A DNA stretch of 64,000 bases from Virgibacillus chiguensis (GCF_900129865.1 NZ_FQXD01000009.1:104030-168029); one strand, 5' to 3'; shown: positions 36,946 through 46,183, counted from the first letter of the stretch. Program-made: numbers and translations. Notes: generated from the sequence alone by a model not told the origin.

Positions 36946-37117
36946 GTATATAACGTGCTGTAAGATTTCAATCTCCATTTAGGATAGGTAAGTAGCAAGT
37001 CTAAATATTAAATAAGAGCAAGTTGCGTCTAAGTCCCTTTTGTGTAACAGATTTTTGATACATATCCTGGCATGATAGGTAAACTTAAATTTTAGCATGT
37101 AACATATAAAAATAGGT

Positions 37118-37160
37118 AGCTTTCGCCATAAGACTTGGCGTTATGATGATTTTCTAATAA
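37118..37160 (+). repeat. Dispersed repeat R1, right-end fragment
   Basis: TAGCTTTCGCCATAAGACTTGGCG followed by TTTTCTAA matches the right half of R1 at 46.25 and 53.95 kb, with part of the hairpin lost. It lies between the orphan riboswitch and lipM. Confidence 0.6.
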
Positions 37161-37261
37161 AATGAATTATAGGTAAATTATTACATTAAATAGTAGTTCA
37201 TTTGATAATTATGGTATAACCTTCCACATACAAAATTTGACTTTACTGGAGGCGGTTGTAA

Positions 37262-38080
37262 ATGAAAGAGCAATGGGGATTTTTAGAAAATGTACCTCAT
37301 GATGCTGCGATCAATATGGCATTAGATGAGGCACTATTGCATTGGCATAAAGAAGGGAAAATACCTCCAACATTACGCTTTTATCAATGGAGGAAACCAA
37401 CGCTTTCTGTTGGGCACTTCCAAAAGATAGCAGGAAAAATTGATTTAGATGGCATAAAGAAACATCAATGCCAATTGGTTCGCAGAATGACTGGAGGAAG
37501 TGCTGTGCTTCATGACGATGAATTGACATACAGCATTGTTATTTCAGAGTCACATCCAGCAATTGCTTCCTCTATTCGTCAAGCCTATTATGATTTATCA
37601 AAAGGGATTTTGGAAGGGTATAAAAACTTGGGCATTGAAGCGGGGTATGCGGAATTAGCTTCAAAAGAAAGAAGCAATATTTGTTTTGAACGCCCAGCAT
37701 TTTATGAAATGGTTGCAGATGGTAAAAAACTGTCAGGGAATGCGCAAACGAGAAAAAAAGGCGTACTTCTTCAGCATGGCTCTATTCCTATTTCCATGGA
37801 TATAGACATGTTGTTTGATATGTTTATTTTTCCAAGTGAAAAATTAAAAGCGCGAAAGAAGCAAGCTTTTTGGAATAAAGCGACAACGATAAATCGAATC
37901 TTGCAAAAAGATGTATCCTATGATACTGTAAAAGCCGCATTTAAAAAAGGTTTTTCAGATGGGCTAGGTATTGAACTTACCAAATTTTCATTAACAAAAA
38001 GTCAGTGGAATGAAGTGTATCAGTTAGCTGAAAAAGAGTACGCCAATTTACCATTAGAAGGAGTGGTTTCACATGTCTAA
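37262..38080 (+). CDS. lipM: Octanoyltransferase LipM
   Basis: LipM moves the octanoyl group from octanoyl-ACP to GcvH, starting lipoate synthesis. The 272-residue product matches B. subtilis LipM closely: [14 protein letters not shown] start ([15 protein letters not shown]), the glycine loop [18 protein letters not shown], and the acyl-carrying Cys141 in [14 protein letters not shown], followed by [20 protein letters not shown]. The Cys in this place separates LipM from LplA-type ligases. GGAGGCGG precedes the ATG. It overlaps lipA by eight bases, giving a lipoate synthesis operon. Confidence 0.93.
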   Translation: MKEQWGFLENVPHDAAINMALDEALLHWHKEGKIPPTLRFYQWRKPTLSVGHFQKIAGKIDLDGIKKHQCQLVRRMTGGSAVLHDDELTYSIVISESHPAIASSIRQAYYDLSKGILEGYKNLGIEAGYAELASKERSNICFERPAFYEMVADGKKLSGNAQTRKKGVLLQHGSIPISMDIDMLFDMFIFPSEKLKARKKQAFWNKATTINRILQKDVSYDTVKAAFKKGFSDGLGIELTKFSLTKSQWNEVYQLAEKEYANLPLEGVVSHV

Positions 38081-39017
38081 AAACAGTACAACTTTAAGAA
38101 AGCCCGAATGGTTAAAAACGAAAATTAATACGAACCAATCTTATCGTGGTTTGAAAAAGCTTATGCGTGAAAATCGCTTAAATACCGTTTGTGAAGAAGC
38201 TCGTTGCCCGAATATCCATGAATGTTGGAGCGAGAGAAAGACAGCAACTTTCATGATTTTAGGAGACACGTGTACGAGGGGATGTCGTTTTTGTGCTGTT
38301 AAAACAGGGCTACCGAATGAATTGGATTGGGGAGAGCCAGAGCGTGTAGCAGATTCCGTTGAAATCATGGGGTTAAAGCATGTTGTAGTTACAGCTGTTG
38401 CTCGAGATGATTTAAATGATGGTGGGGCAGCTGTTTTTGCAGAAACGGTGCGAGCAATTAGACGGAAAAATCCTGGTTGTACGATTGAAATTCTTCCTTC
38501 TGATATGAAAGGCGACTATGAAAGTTTACATACACTTATGGATGGTGAACCAGATATTTTTAACCATAATATTGAAACGGTGCGAAGGTTAACAAAACGA
38601 GTACGTGCGCGCGCAATGTATGATCGGTCACTCCAACTTTTACAGCGAGTAAAAGAAATTCGACCAAACACGCCAACAAAATCAAGTATCATGGTTGGTT
38701 TAGGTGAGGAAAAAGAAGAAATCATTCAAGCGATGGATGATTTGCGCGCACATCACGTAGATATTATGACAATTGGACAGTATTTACAGCCGACAAAGAA
38801 GCATTTAGCAGTTGAACGTTATTATCATCCAGATGAATTTGAAGAATTAAAGAAAATTGCTTTGGAAAAAGGGTTTAAGCATTGTGAAGCAGGTCCTTTA
38901 GTGCGTTCTTCTTATCATGCCGATGAACAAGTAAGCAAGACCTCAGCACAACGAAGAATTGATTATATGAAAGGGTATGAAAATCAAGAAAACAAGCAAG
39001 TTGATTTTCAGTTTTAA
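38073..39017 (+). CDS. lipA: Lipoyl synthase LipA
   Basis: LipA is a radical-SAM enzyme that inserts two sulfur atoms into protein-bound octanoyl groups. The 314-residue product has both cluster motifs: the auxiliary cluster Cys40, Cys45 and Cys51 ([12 protein letters not shown]) and the radical-SAM Cys67, Cys71 and Cys74 (CTRGCRFC), plus the C-terminal RSSYHADEQ block whose Ser ligates the auxiliary cluster. AGGAGTGG within lipM provides the ribosome site. A terminator follows at 39129. Confidence 0.96.
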   Translation: MSKNSTTLRKPEWLKTKINTNQSYRGLKKLMRENRLNTVCEEARCPNIHECWSERKTATFMILGDTCTRGCRFCAVKTGLPNELDWGEPERVADSVEIMGLKHVVVTAVARDDLNDGGAAVFAETVRAIRRKNPGCTIEILPSDMKGDYESLHTLMDGEPDIFNHNIETVRRLTKRVRARAMYDRSLQLLQRVKEIRPNTPTKSSIMVGLGEEKEEIIQAMDDLRAHHVDIMTIGQYLQPTKKHLAVERYYHPDEFEELKKIALEKGFKHCEAGPLVRSSYHADEQVSKTSAQRRIDYMKGYENQENKQVDFQF

Positions 39018-39128
39018 TATTTTCAAAAGCTATCCAATAGTAACATATAAAACTTTATCATACAGGTAGCCAATTTTTTGCCAAGCGATTTATTGACAAG
39101 TTATGTTTCTATTAAGAACCACTTTTAT

Positions 39129-39162
39129 TAAGTCCTTCTGCTTATTAAGGAGGGCTTTTTTG
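39129..39162 (+). terminator. Intrinsic terminator of lipM-lipA
   Basis: AAGTCCTTCT (39130-39139) pairs with AGGAGGGCTT with wobbles and is followed by six T residues. Confidence 0.75.
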
Positions 39163-39164
39163 TT

Positions 39165-39375
39165 TGGAAAATTATAAAATGAAGTACTTGTAAGGTATTG
39201 AAATAACCGAAGACTGACGTCCAGCTCCATCGCCTACGATAAGTCAACATCGGTTCGTCACTAAGAGGAAGGCTGACTAAAAATGGTCTTGCCGCCCAAC
39301 GTGGGCATACCCCTATTTTAGTGGCATGATTCCTTTATATCAGCGAATGCGTTCCTTGTTCAATGAGTGTAGCTA
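39165..39375 (+). repeat. Dispersed repeat R2, divergent copy
   Basis: The head (AAAATTATAAAATGAAGTAC) leads to GTCCAGCTCCATCGCC, AAGTCAACATCGGTTCGTC, GGAAGGCTGACTAAAAATGG and GGCATGATTCCT. It is the first of two R2 copies in the same gap, about 230 bases apart. Confidence 0.7.
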
Positions 39376-39461
39376 CTCTCTACCTACTTATTGTAATTAT
39401 CCCAAGGAAAGGGCTTAAATCTCCTCTGAGAAAAAAGAGATTTAGGGGTTATTTGTCGCTA

Positions 39462-39520
39462 TTTTTTGGTTAATAATACAAGAAAAACTACAACTTTCGC
39501 CATAGATTTGGGGTTTTCTA
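39462..39520 (+). repeat. Dispersed repeat R1, degraded copy between two R2 copies
   Basis: TTAATAATACAAGAAAAACTACAACTTTCGCCATAG resembles the R1 middle and right part. Just before it, TAAATCTC...GAGATTTA (about 39417-39452) forms an 8-bp hairpin. Confidence 0.5.
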
Positions 39521-39599
39521 AATCTCCTCTCCCAATAGCTTTACAGCATCCCCAAAGGATAACTGGTTCCTTTTAAGTCAACACTAAACAGAGTGGCTT

Positions 39600-39878
39600 T
39601 TCGTTGATAGATGAGAAAGTATAAAATTTGATGCTATGGCGTAACCAAATAACCGAAGAAGCCCCGTCCGGCTCCAGCGCCTAGCAACTAGGCGACTTCA
39701 CTCCATTGCCCTAAGCTAAGTCAACATCGGTTCGTTCTAAATAGGAAGGCCGACTAAAGACGGGCTTAGCGCCCAAAGTCGGCATATTCCTGTTGCAGGA
39801 GCATGATTCCTAAAACTTTCGTTGATTCGTTTCAGTCGCTACGTTGTTAACCGGGCGCTTGCTCCTTCGTTGCAAATT
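39600..39878 (+). repeat. Dispersed repeat R2, full copy upstream of hprK
   Basis: This copy is nearly complete: head AGAAAGTATAAAATTTGATG, GTCCGGCTCCAGCGCCTAGC, AACTAGGCGACTTCACTCCA, GGTTCGTTCTAAATAGGAAG, GCCGACT...AGTCGGC stem, TTCCTGTTGCAGGAG and GATTCCTAAAACTTTCGTTG. It is most similar to copy 1 at 4.5 kb. An open frame leading into hprK crosses its end, but only by chance. Confidence 0.85.
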
Positions 39879-40010
39879 TTCATACAAAGAGTTATTGTGA
39901 AACTTAATACAAAATATTCACTATTTGCAGACCGAGCCTCACGAAACTTTCATCACACATTATCGTATATAATAGTACATAGTTATAGCAGATTAGAAAT
40001 GGAGCGTATT

Positions 40011-40943
40011 ATGATGAAATCCGTCACTGTAAAACAATTAGCAGAACAGTTTAATTTAGAAATATTGGCAGGAAAAGTTGAATTGAACCGACCAATCACC
40101 AAGCCAAGAACACATCGGCCGGGGCTTGAATTTATTGGGTACTTTGATTTTTTCCCTATGGAACACGTGCAAGTATTAGGGAAAAAAGAAATTACTTATT
40201 TACATCAATTGACACATGAGCAGAGAAGATCACGAATTGGCAATATCGTAAAGTACCATCCACCCTGTTTTATTGTAACTTCAGAACAGGAGGGGTTGAT
40301 GTATTTAACCCAATTTTGTAATCAGGAAGGCATCCCTCTACTTCGAACAAAAGAGCCGACATCAACATTTATTGAAAAATATGATGCTTACATGATTAAA
40401 GCATTGGCTCCAGAAACAGCCATTCATGCTGTTTGTGTAAATATTTTTGGACTTGGAATTCTCATTCGCGGCAAATCAGGAATTGGCAAAAGTGAAATTG
40501 CCCATACACTAATTGGTAGAGGTCATCGGCTAATCGCAGATGATATTGTTGTGTTAAAGAAGCTAGGTCCGGATACGTTGTTAGGTACACATAACCAAAC
40601 GAATAAAGAGTTCCTTGCTTTGCGTAGCGTTGGACTTCTTAATGTTGTTCGCATATATGGTCAAAAGGCCTTTCAAGAAGAAACGCGTATCGCGCTTGAT
40701 ATACATTTAACAGAATGGGAAAAGGATGCTTTAAACAACGAATTGGAACTTGAAACAAAGACGAACGATTATATGGGTGTTGCTATACCAGCAATAGAAA
40801 TTCAATTACAGCCTGGACGTGATGTCGTAGGATTAATTGAAGCTGCGGCAAATAATTGGTACTTACATCAACAAGGCTATAGCGCTGCAGAAGAATTTAT
40901 TCAACGATTGGAAACAGATATAGAAAATAAAGAAACGGAGTAG
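40011..40943 (+). CDS. hprK: HPr kinase/phosphorylase, divergent paralogue
   Basis: HprK phosphorylates HPr (and Crh) at Ser46 to control carbon catabolite repression. The product from the ATG at 40011 has 310 residues, the same as B. subtilis HprK; GGAG is seven bases upstream. It keeps His139, the Walker A motif GKSGIGKS (154-161) and Asp177-Asp178. The signature block, LLEIRGLGIINV in B. subtilis, reads FLALRSVGLLNV here, so the conserved Glu is Ala203 and a Gly is Ser. It also stands alone, not with lgt as the usual hprK does. It may be a second copy with altered kinase/phosphorylase balance; the canonical gene would be elsewhere. Confidence 0.75.
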   Translation: MMKSVTVKQLAEQFNLEILAGKVELNRPITKPRTHRPGLEFIGYFDFFPMEHVQVLGKKEITYLHQLTHEQRRSRIGNIVKYHPPCFIVTSEQEGLMYLTQFCNQEGIPLLRTKEPTSTFIEKYDAYMIKALAPETAIHAVCVNIFGLGILIRGKSGIGKSEIAHTLIGRGHRLIADDIVVLKKLGPDTLLGTHNQTNKEFLALRSVGLLNVVRIYGQKAFQEETRIALDIHLTEWEKDALNNELELETKTNDYMGVAIPAIEIQLQPGRDVVGLIEAAANNWYLHQQGYSAAEEFIQRLETDIENKETE

Positions 40944-41160
40944 CCATGTATTCTGAAAGAGGTGCCTCGTTTCAAGCGTGTGAAAGGTACAGCTGAATAA
41001 TAAGGGTGTACTGTCGATGATGCCTGAAGTTTTTTCGAAGCAAACTATATGAGGAGTAACAACTGGTTGGAGTCGTTCGCGAAAAGCTACTTCTTCTTAT
41101 TCATATAAAAAGAAAATCTTGCTGCTAAATTGAAAGGATGTAACTCTATATAGTAGTAAA

Positions 41161-41193
41161 CATGCAGTAGGAAAGCCTCCATCCTACTGCATG
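41161..41193. terminator. Perfect 12-bp hairpin between convergent genes
   Basis: CATGCAGTAGGA pairs with TCCTACTGCATG around a 9-base loop. T tracts are weak on both sides, so terminator function is probable rather than certain. The preceding bases after hprK (40944-41160) show no other feature. Confidence 0.55.
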
Positions 41194-41237
41194 ATATAAC
41201 CCAAGTGTTTCTTTTGGAAATTTCATAGTTGTTTATG

Positions 41238-41642
41238 CTAAGGCATCATCATAATTAAAGACACAATAGAAATAATAGGAATAGCAAGTGCGAGTATCAT
41301 ACTAATGATGGAAAATTGCGTAATCATGGATTTTGCTTCTTCGGGGACGCCCACTTTGGCTTGCATAAAAATAAATATAACAGCAAAAATGACCAAAAAC
41401 AATAGAATAATTCCTGGTAAATACAAGGCGGATATGTTAGATACGCTTTCCATCTGGGCATAGCCATAAATAATGAGTAGTATAGGAATAACTTCACTTA
41501 GAGCGACACCAATCATTAAATTATTTTGTACTCTCGCATGCTGACTTGGATCTTGTTTTAGCTTTTCTACATTCATTTTATAAAGGGTTAAAATGGGAAA
41601 CACAGCTAATGTAGCTGCTGCAACAAATATGTACGGTAGCAA
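41238..41642 (-). CDS. Four-helix membrane protein resembling duplicated ATP synthase subunit c
   Basis: This 134-residue protein has four hydrophobic helices arranged as two hairpins. In the first, the loop KQDPSQHARVQNNLM and the helix GVALSEVIPILLII resemble the polar loop and second helix of Fo subunit c (RQP loop, GVALVEALPI), including the ion-binding Glu. In the second, GVPEEAKSM and LALAIPIISIVSLIM repeat the pattern without the acidic residue. The Gly-rich first helix of true c subunits is not present. The start is TTG at 41642, eight bases after GGAGG. I do not know a named family member; function is unknown. Confidence 0.6.
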   Translation of the reverse strand: MLPYIFVAAATLAVFPILTLYKMNVEKLKQDPSQHARVQNNLMIGVALSEVIPILLIIYGYAQMESVSNISALYLPGIILLFLVIFAVIFIFMQAKVGVPEEAKSMITQFSIISMILALAIPIISIVSLIMMMP

Positions 41643-42029
41643 ATTGGAAACCTCCTTTATCGTTATTGGTGTGGTAGTTGTAAATGGGTGGAATATAATC
41701 CGTTATTTTCAGATATAGCGAATAAAACAAAGCTAGCCCCTTACGTATCTCATGTTCGTAATGATGATTCAGGTTATGATGTAAATAAACGAAAATGCGT
41801 TTGAATAGTGGGTAAACCAAGGAAGTTTGAACAATTTTTATTAGAAAAATTTACCATAATAAAACCTTTTTTCGAATTCGAAAGGGATAACACTTCCAAA
41901 AATAGCCTATCATGTTTTAATAGTGTGTACAATATAATTTGCTAAAAACTGCTAGGATTCGATATAATTTAAGTCGATTATAACATTTTAGCGAAGAAGA
42001 AACTCAGCTAAGAATAGTAGGAGAATAAT
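41643..42029 (+). other. Intergenic stretch with the probable tagO promoter
   Basis: A -35 TTGCTA (41939-41944) and a -10 TATAAT (41963-41968) are 18 bp apart, about 60 bases before tagO. The rest (about 290 bases) shows no gene or repeat. Confidence 0.5.
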
Positions 42030-43106
42030 ATGATAAATTATGTAGACTTTATGATAGCTTTTGTCATTGCAGCTGCCACTTCCTTTCTATTGACCTATCC
42101 GGTGAAAAAATTTGCCGTTTTTGTGGGTGCTGTAGATTTCCCGAACTATCGGAAAATACATACGAAGGTTACGCCTCGTTTAGGTGGTTTAGCTATATTT
42201 TTAGGAATGGGAGCAGGGTTATTATATTTACAGCCGAGCCATCCACACTTAGCTGAAATAGCTGCTGGAGCAGTAGTTATTATAGTAACTGGTGCATTAG
42301 ATGACCGATTTGGCATCCAACCAGTTGTGAAGTTAACCGGACAATTAATTGCAGCTTCCTTTTTAGTTTCTTCAGGACTGATTATTGAAAAATTAACGCT
42401 TCCACTTTTTGGAACAGTAGAATTGGGATTTGCCAGTGTATTAATTACAGTACTCTGGGTGGTAGGAATTACAAACGCTATAAATTTAATTGATGGGTTA
42501 GATGGTTTAGCAACAGGGGTAACAACGATTGCTTTAATTAGTATTAGCGTCATGGCATTTATTGATATGCAAATGATGGTTGCGTATTTATGTGTTGCCT
42601 TAATAGGGAGTAACCTTGGGTTTTTATACCATAATTTCTACCCTGCTAAAATTTATATGGGAGATACGGGATCTAATTTTTTAGGTTATATGATCGCTGT
42701 CGTTTCCATGCTCGGTTTATTTAAAAACGTGGCATTATTTAGTTTTGTAATTCCGATTATTGTGTTAGCTGTACCTATATTTGATACGTTGTTTGCAATT
42801 GCAAGAAGAGCATATAATAAGGAAAATATTATGATGCCTGATAATAAGCATATTCATTATCAACTATTGCAGGCTGGGTATAGTCATCGCAAAACAGTGT
42901 TAATTATTTATGGTTTTAGTGCATTGTTTGGCACTTTGGCTGTGCTGTTTTCCAATGCAAGTATTACGGTTTCCTTTATTATTACCGTTATTGTGCTTAT
43001 TTTATTGCATTTATTTGCTGAAATGGCAGGTATCGTAATGGGAGGAAAGCGACCTGTATTGCGTATGCTTCGTTTATTGGTTACAAGAAAGAAAAAAAAT
43101 CGTTAA
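42030..43106 (+). CDS. tagO: Undecaprenyl-phosphate GlcNAc-1-phosphate transferase TagO
   Basis: TagO attaches GlcNAc-1-phosphate to undecaprenyl phosphate, the first lipid-linked step for wall teichoic acid and other wall polymers. The 358-residue integral membrane protein shows TPRLGGLAIFLGM, the DDRFG motif, the NAINLIDGLDGLATG motif, GSNLGFLYHNFYPAKIYMGDTGSNFLGY and the HIHYQLLQAGYSHRKTV loop, all typical of the MraY/WecA/TagO family. AGGAGA precedes the ATG. It is a plausible first enzyme for the polymer locus at 54-63 kb. Confidence 0.93.
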   Translation: MINYVDFMIAFVIAAATSFLLTYPVKKFAVFVGAVDFPNYRKIHTKVTPRLGGLAIFLGMGAGLLYLQPSHPHLAEIAAGAVVIIVTGALDDRFGIQPVVKLTGQLIAASFLVSSGLIIEKLTLPLFGTVELGFASVLITVLWVVGITNAINLIDGLDGLATGVTTIALISISVMAFIDMQMMVAYLCVALIGSNLGFLYHNFYPAKIYMGDTGSNFLGYMIAVVSMLGLFKNVALFSFVIPIIVLAVPIFDTLFAIARRAYNKENIMMPDNKHIHYQLLQAGYSHRKTVLIIYGFSALFGTLAVLFSNASITVSFIITVIVLILLHLFAEMAGIVMGGKRPVLRMLRLLVTRKKKNR

Positions 43107-43329
43107 TGCGTGGAAGTCTTTCAAGTGATTATCTACGCTACAAGGATAAGACGTAAAGTCTATGAGCAACGGAACATATACGTGCTTATACAGTGTGTAC
43201 GCATTCTTCCGCTGGAAATAGGAATACGAAGGCATAAACGTAATCAATCGTCAAAATGTGAAAAGTTTAATATAATAAAGGAAGAATTTATTCTGGGGAT
43301 AAGATGCTGTAACAATCGGACTTTAAGAA

Positions 43330-43460
43330 TAGGAAGATGCGCTTTGGACAAGTTTAAGTGGAGATAACAGCATCTAAACTCTGATACATTCATCAAACAA
43401 TCAGTGGGAAAGGAAAGAAAACCTCACTTATTGAAGCTGCACTTTATAATACATGAAGCA
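43330..43460 (+). repeat. Dispersed repeat R3, degraded copy upstream of gndA
   Basis: GGACAAGTTTAAGTGGAGATAACAGC, AAACAATCAGTGGGAAAGG and TATTGAAGCTGCACTTTATAAT follow the R3 order. It ends about 30 bases before gndA. The 220 bases before it hold an open frame with no supporting features. Confidence 0.6.
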
Positions 43461-43488
43461 TGATTAGAGAAGGGAATGACCTACAAAC

Positions 43489-44898
43489 ATGGAAAAACAA
43501 CAAATCGGTGTAATTGGCCTAGCAGTAATGGGTAAGAACTTAGCGTTAAATATTGAAAGTCGTGGGTATTCGGTTGCTGTTTATAACCGTTCAAGTGATA
43601 AAACAGATGCTTTCTTAGCCAATGAGGCAAAAGGAAAACAATTTAAAGGTGCAAAATCAATTGACGAATTTGTTGCATCATTAGAAAAGCCTAGAAAAAT
43701 TTTATTAATGGTGAAAGCAGGAGCTGCTACGGATGCTACGATTGAGTCACTTCTTCCTCATTTGGATAAAGGCGATATTTTAATTGATGGTGGAAATACA
43801 CTTTATGAAGACACGATTCGTCGTAATAAAGAACTAGAAAAATCAGGCATCCATTTTATTGGTACAGGTGTCTCCGGCGGGGAAGAAGGAGCATTAAAAG
43901 GTCCTTCCATAATGCCAGGTGGTCAAAAAGAAGCGCATGAATTAGTGGCTCCCATCTTTGAAGCTATTGCAGCTAAAGTAGATGGAGCAGCATGTACCAC
44001 ATATATTGGTCCTAATGGTGCTGGGCACTATGTAAAAATGGTGCACAACGGTATCGAGTATGGCGATATGCAGCTAATAGCTGAAGCTTATTTTATTTTA
44101 AAACATGTCCTTGGTATGGAAGCAGACGAGTTGCATGAAGTGTTTGCTGATTGGAATAAAGGCGAATTAGATAGCTATCTTATCGAAATTACGGCAGATA
44201 TTTTTACGAAGAAAGACGAAGACACAAATCAACCATTAGTAGATGTCATTTTAGATACAGCAGGACAGAAGGGAACTGGAAAGTGGACAAGTAAAAATGC
44301 GTTAGACTTAGGGGTACCTCTTCCTTTAATCACGGAGTCTGTATTTGCGCGGTTTATTTCTGCGATGAAGGATGAGCGTGTACATGCAAGTGAGCAGTTA
44401 CATGGTCCTGAGAAAAAGCCATTCAATGGTGATCGAAAAGCGCTTATTGAAGCAGTTAGAAAAGCTTTGTATATGAGTAAAATTTGTTCCTATGCTCAAG
44501 GGTTTGCACAAATGCGTGCACAATCGGAAGAAAATAACTGGGATCTAAATTATGGCGAGATAGCTATGATTTGGCGTGGTGGCTGTATTATTCGTGCGCA
44601 ATTCCTACAAAAAATTAAAGATGCGTACGACAGAACACCTGACTTAGCGAATTTATTACTGGATCCATATTTTAAAGAGATTGTAGAAAATTATCAAGAT
44701 GCTCTACGAGAAGTTGTCGTAGTTGCAATTAAGCAAGGCATTGCTGTTCCTGCTTTTGCAAGCGCGATTGCTTATTACGACAGTTATCGCTCTGCTGACT
44801 TACCAGCTAATTTAGTACAAGCCCAACGTGATTACTTCGGTGCTCATACGTATCAACGAAAAGATAAACCAGGCGTGTTCCACACCAACTGGTTCTAA
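43489..44898 (+). CDS. gndA: 6-phosphogluconate dehydrogenase, decarboxylating
   Basis: This enzyme converts 6-phosphogluconate to ribulose-5-phosphate, CO2 and NADPH. The 469-residue product has the cofactor motif [36 protein letters not shown], the catalytic Lys region [20 protein letters not shown], and the C-terminal [19 protein letters not shown]. Length matches the NADP-dependent GndA (YqjI) type. A GAAGGGAATGA ribosome site is rather far from the ATG. It completes the oxidative pentose phosphate pathway with zwf. Confidence 0.96.
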   Translation: MEKQQIGVIGLAVMGKNLALNIESRGYSVAVYNRSSDKTDAFLANEAKGKQFKGAKSIDEFVASLEKPRKILLMVKAGAATDATIESLLPHLDKGDILIDGGNTLYEDTIRRNKELEKSGIHFIGTGVSGGEEGALKGPSIMPGGQKEAHELVAPIFEAIAAKVDGAACTTYIGPNGAGHYVKMVHNGIEYGDMQLIAEAYFILKHVLGMEADELHEVFADWNKGELDSYLIEITADIFTKKDEDTNQPLVDVILDTAGQKGTGKWTSKNALDLGVPLPLITESVFARFISAMKDERVHASEQLHGPEKKPFNGDRKALIEAVRKALYMSKICSYAQGFAQMRAQSEENNWDLNYGEIAMIWRGGCIIRAQFLQKIKDAYDRTPDLANLLLDPYFKEIVENYQDALREVVVVAIKQGIAVPAFASAIAYYDSYRSADLPANLVQAQRDYFGAHTYQRKDKPGVFHTNWF

Positions 44899-45110
44899 TA
44901 ACGAACAAAGCTCGGGGAGCCCGTTTAGCAACGTAGCGAATGGAGATAAAGGAATGAGTCCACTAAAACCGACACTCCTTTTTCAGTCGGCTTTCCTCTT
45001 ATCGACAAACCGATGATGACGTATCGTAGGGATTTGGTGAAGAAGTCGCCTCGTTGCTGGGGGATGGAGCCAGACGTGGCCTGGTAGGTTACAAGCAGCT
45101 AATTGTATAT
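44899..45110 (-). repeat. Dispersed repeat R2, inverted copy
   Basis: Read on the minus strand, GGCTCCATCCCC, GCAACGAGGCGACTTCTTCACC, ATCATCGGTTTGTCG, AAAGCCGACTGAAAAAGGAG and GAGCTTTGTTCGTTA follow the R2 order. It is the only R2 copy in this orientation and starts directly after gndA. Confidence 0.75.
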
Positions 45111-45127
45111 ATTCTTATTTCTCAACA

Positions 45128-45163
45128 TAAACCCTCTCCACATCAAATGGAGGGGGTTTAGTT
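45128..45163 (+). terminator. Intrinsic terminator downstream of gndA
   Basis: AAACCCTCTCCA (45129-45140) pairs with TGGAGGGGGTTT (45148-45159). It lies after the inverted R2 copy, so the R2 copy may be transcribed with gndA. Confidence 0.75.
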
Positions 45164-45210
45164 GTGGTGCTTAAAGTGGAAAATAATGTTAAGTAGCTCG
45201 AGCTATAAAA

Positions 45211-45296
45211 AATTCGCTTGAGTTCAATAAAAATTCGCTGGAGTTCACAACCAATCTACTTGAAGTTCACAACTTTTTCGCTGAAGTTCACAATTT
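45211..45296 (+). repeat. Short 21-nt tandem repeat (four units)
   Basis: Four imperfect units of the type ATTCGCTGGAGTTCACAA start at 45211, 45232, 45253 and 45275. The TTCGCT hexamer recurs at 45213, 45234 and 45277, with TCTACT at 45255, giving spacings of 21, 21 and 22. Period and hexamer resemble the large array at 27.3-28.0 kb. Confidence 0.75.
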
Positions 45297-45454
45297 AACA
45301 AGGATGTCAGATTGTAAATCATTTTACTATACAACCATTTCATACTACATATGGAATTTTCAACAATCAAAACATACCACATAAAACGAAATTATGCAGA
45401 ATTTGACGAAAACTACTAAAAAAGTCCTACTTCTACAATATAGTTATGTATAAT
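45297..45454 (+). other. AT-rich stretch without visible features
   Basis: Between the 21-nt repeat and the next R1 fragment I see no gene, hairpin or repeat. Confidence 0.4.
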
Positions 45455-45530
45455 TTTTTTGTTTTATAATATAAGCAAAAAGATAGCTTTCGCCATAGAA
45501 TTATAATTAGGACAAGTTTTTCTCATAAGC
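45455..45530 (+). repeat. Dispersed repeat R1, degraded copy
   Basis: TTTATAATATAAGCAAAAAGATAGCTTTCGCCATAG, then GACAAGTTTTTCT, matches the R1 order with the hairpin damaged. Confidence 0.55.
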
Positions 45531-45533
45531 AAG

Positions 45534-45685
45534 GCGGAGCAAGATGCACATAACGTCGGTAGTTCCGTGCATGGAACAGCCTGAGCATCCAAGCTATCAT
45601 CTCGTGGATTCAATCGATCAAATGTTGTCCCTTCCCTTTTGCTCCGCACAGGATGAAGGACAGCATCCAAATGGGATGCTCACCC
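45534..45685 (+). other. GC-richer non-coding block with nested inverted repeats
   Basis: GCGGAGCAA (45534-45542) pairs with TTGCTCCGC (45639-45647) across about 96 bases. Inside are GATGCAC...GTGCAT and GTTCC...GGAAC, and GAGCATCC (about 45583-45590) can pair with GGATGCTC (about 45674-45681). No gene is supported. It may be a structured RNA or the remnant of a mobile element. The following 500 bases to the next R1 copy show only AT-rich DNA and a 17-codon open frame at about 46034. Confidence 0.4.
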
Positions 45686-46183
45686 ACTGAATAGATGATG
45701 ATAAACACCCAAAATCCCGAATTAAGTAGTCGCCCCTAAATCTGTACTCTCACTCCCCAATGAAGTAAACCTCGAAAAGATTAAGTCAAGCATCGGATCC
45801 ATATTCTCAAGCCGAAAAATAAGTTTTCGTACCTGAAATGCTATAAAATAAAGCTAGTCATTTTGATTTTCAATATTTTGCATAGTTCAAAAGTTTGATA
45901 AAAATATGTATATATTTGTCGAAATTTCCCAACTGCCCTATTAACATGCAGGACTATTTACACTTCCTTCAATCTAGTAACTTTATTATGCTTTAATATA
46001 TCGGAAAATTTAGATTAATAGAAAGGGGGGGATTGCTTGTTTTTAAATATGAAATAAAATTTGTCGATCCAGAAAAACTACCATGAATAGCTTGAGATAG
46101 CTACTCTATTAAAAAAAGCAACTGCAGACATGTTTTTTGAACAAAAAACGGCAGTTTATGTCATGAAAATGTAGTATGAAACA

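Noticed and set aside
39822..40010. N-terminal extension of HprK by 63 residues
   Set aside because: It reads through the end of repeat R2; the 310-residue start at 40011 matches the family length and has a ribosome site.
43110..43367. 85-residue open frame between tagO and gndA
   Set aside because: It has no ribosome site and no recognisable domain, and runs towards an R3 repeat.
46034..46087. Mini-ORF of 17 codons after an AGAAAGGGGGGG site
   Set aside because: It has a TTG start and a purine-rich site, but is too short to support and shows no conservation that I can judge.
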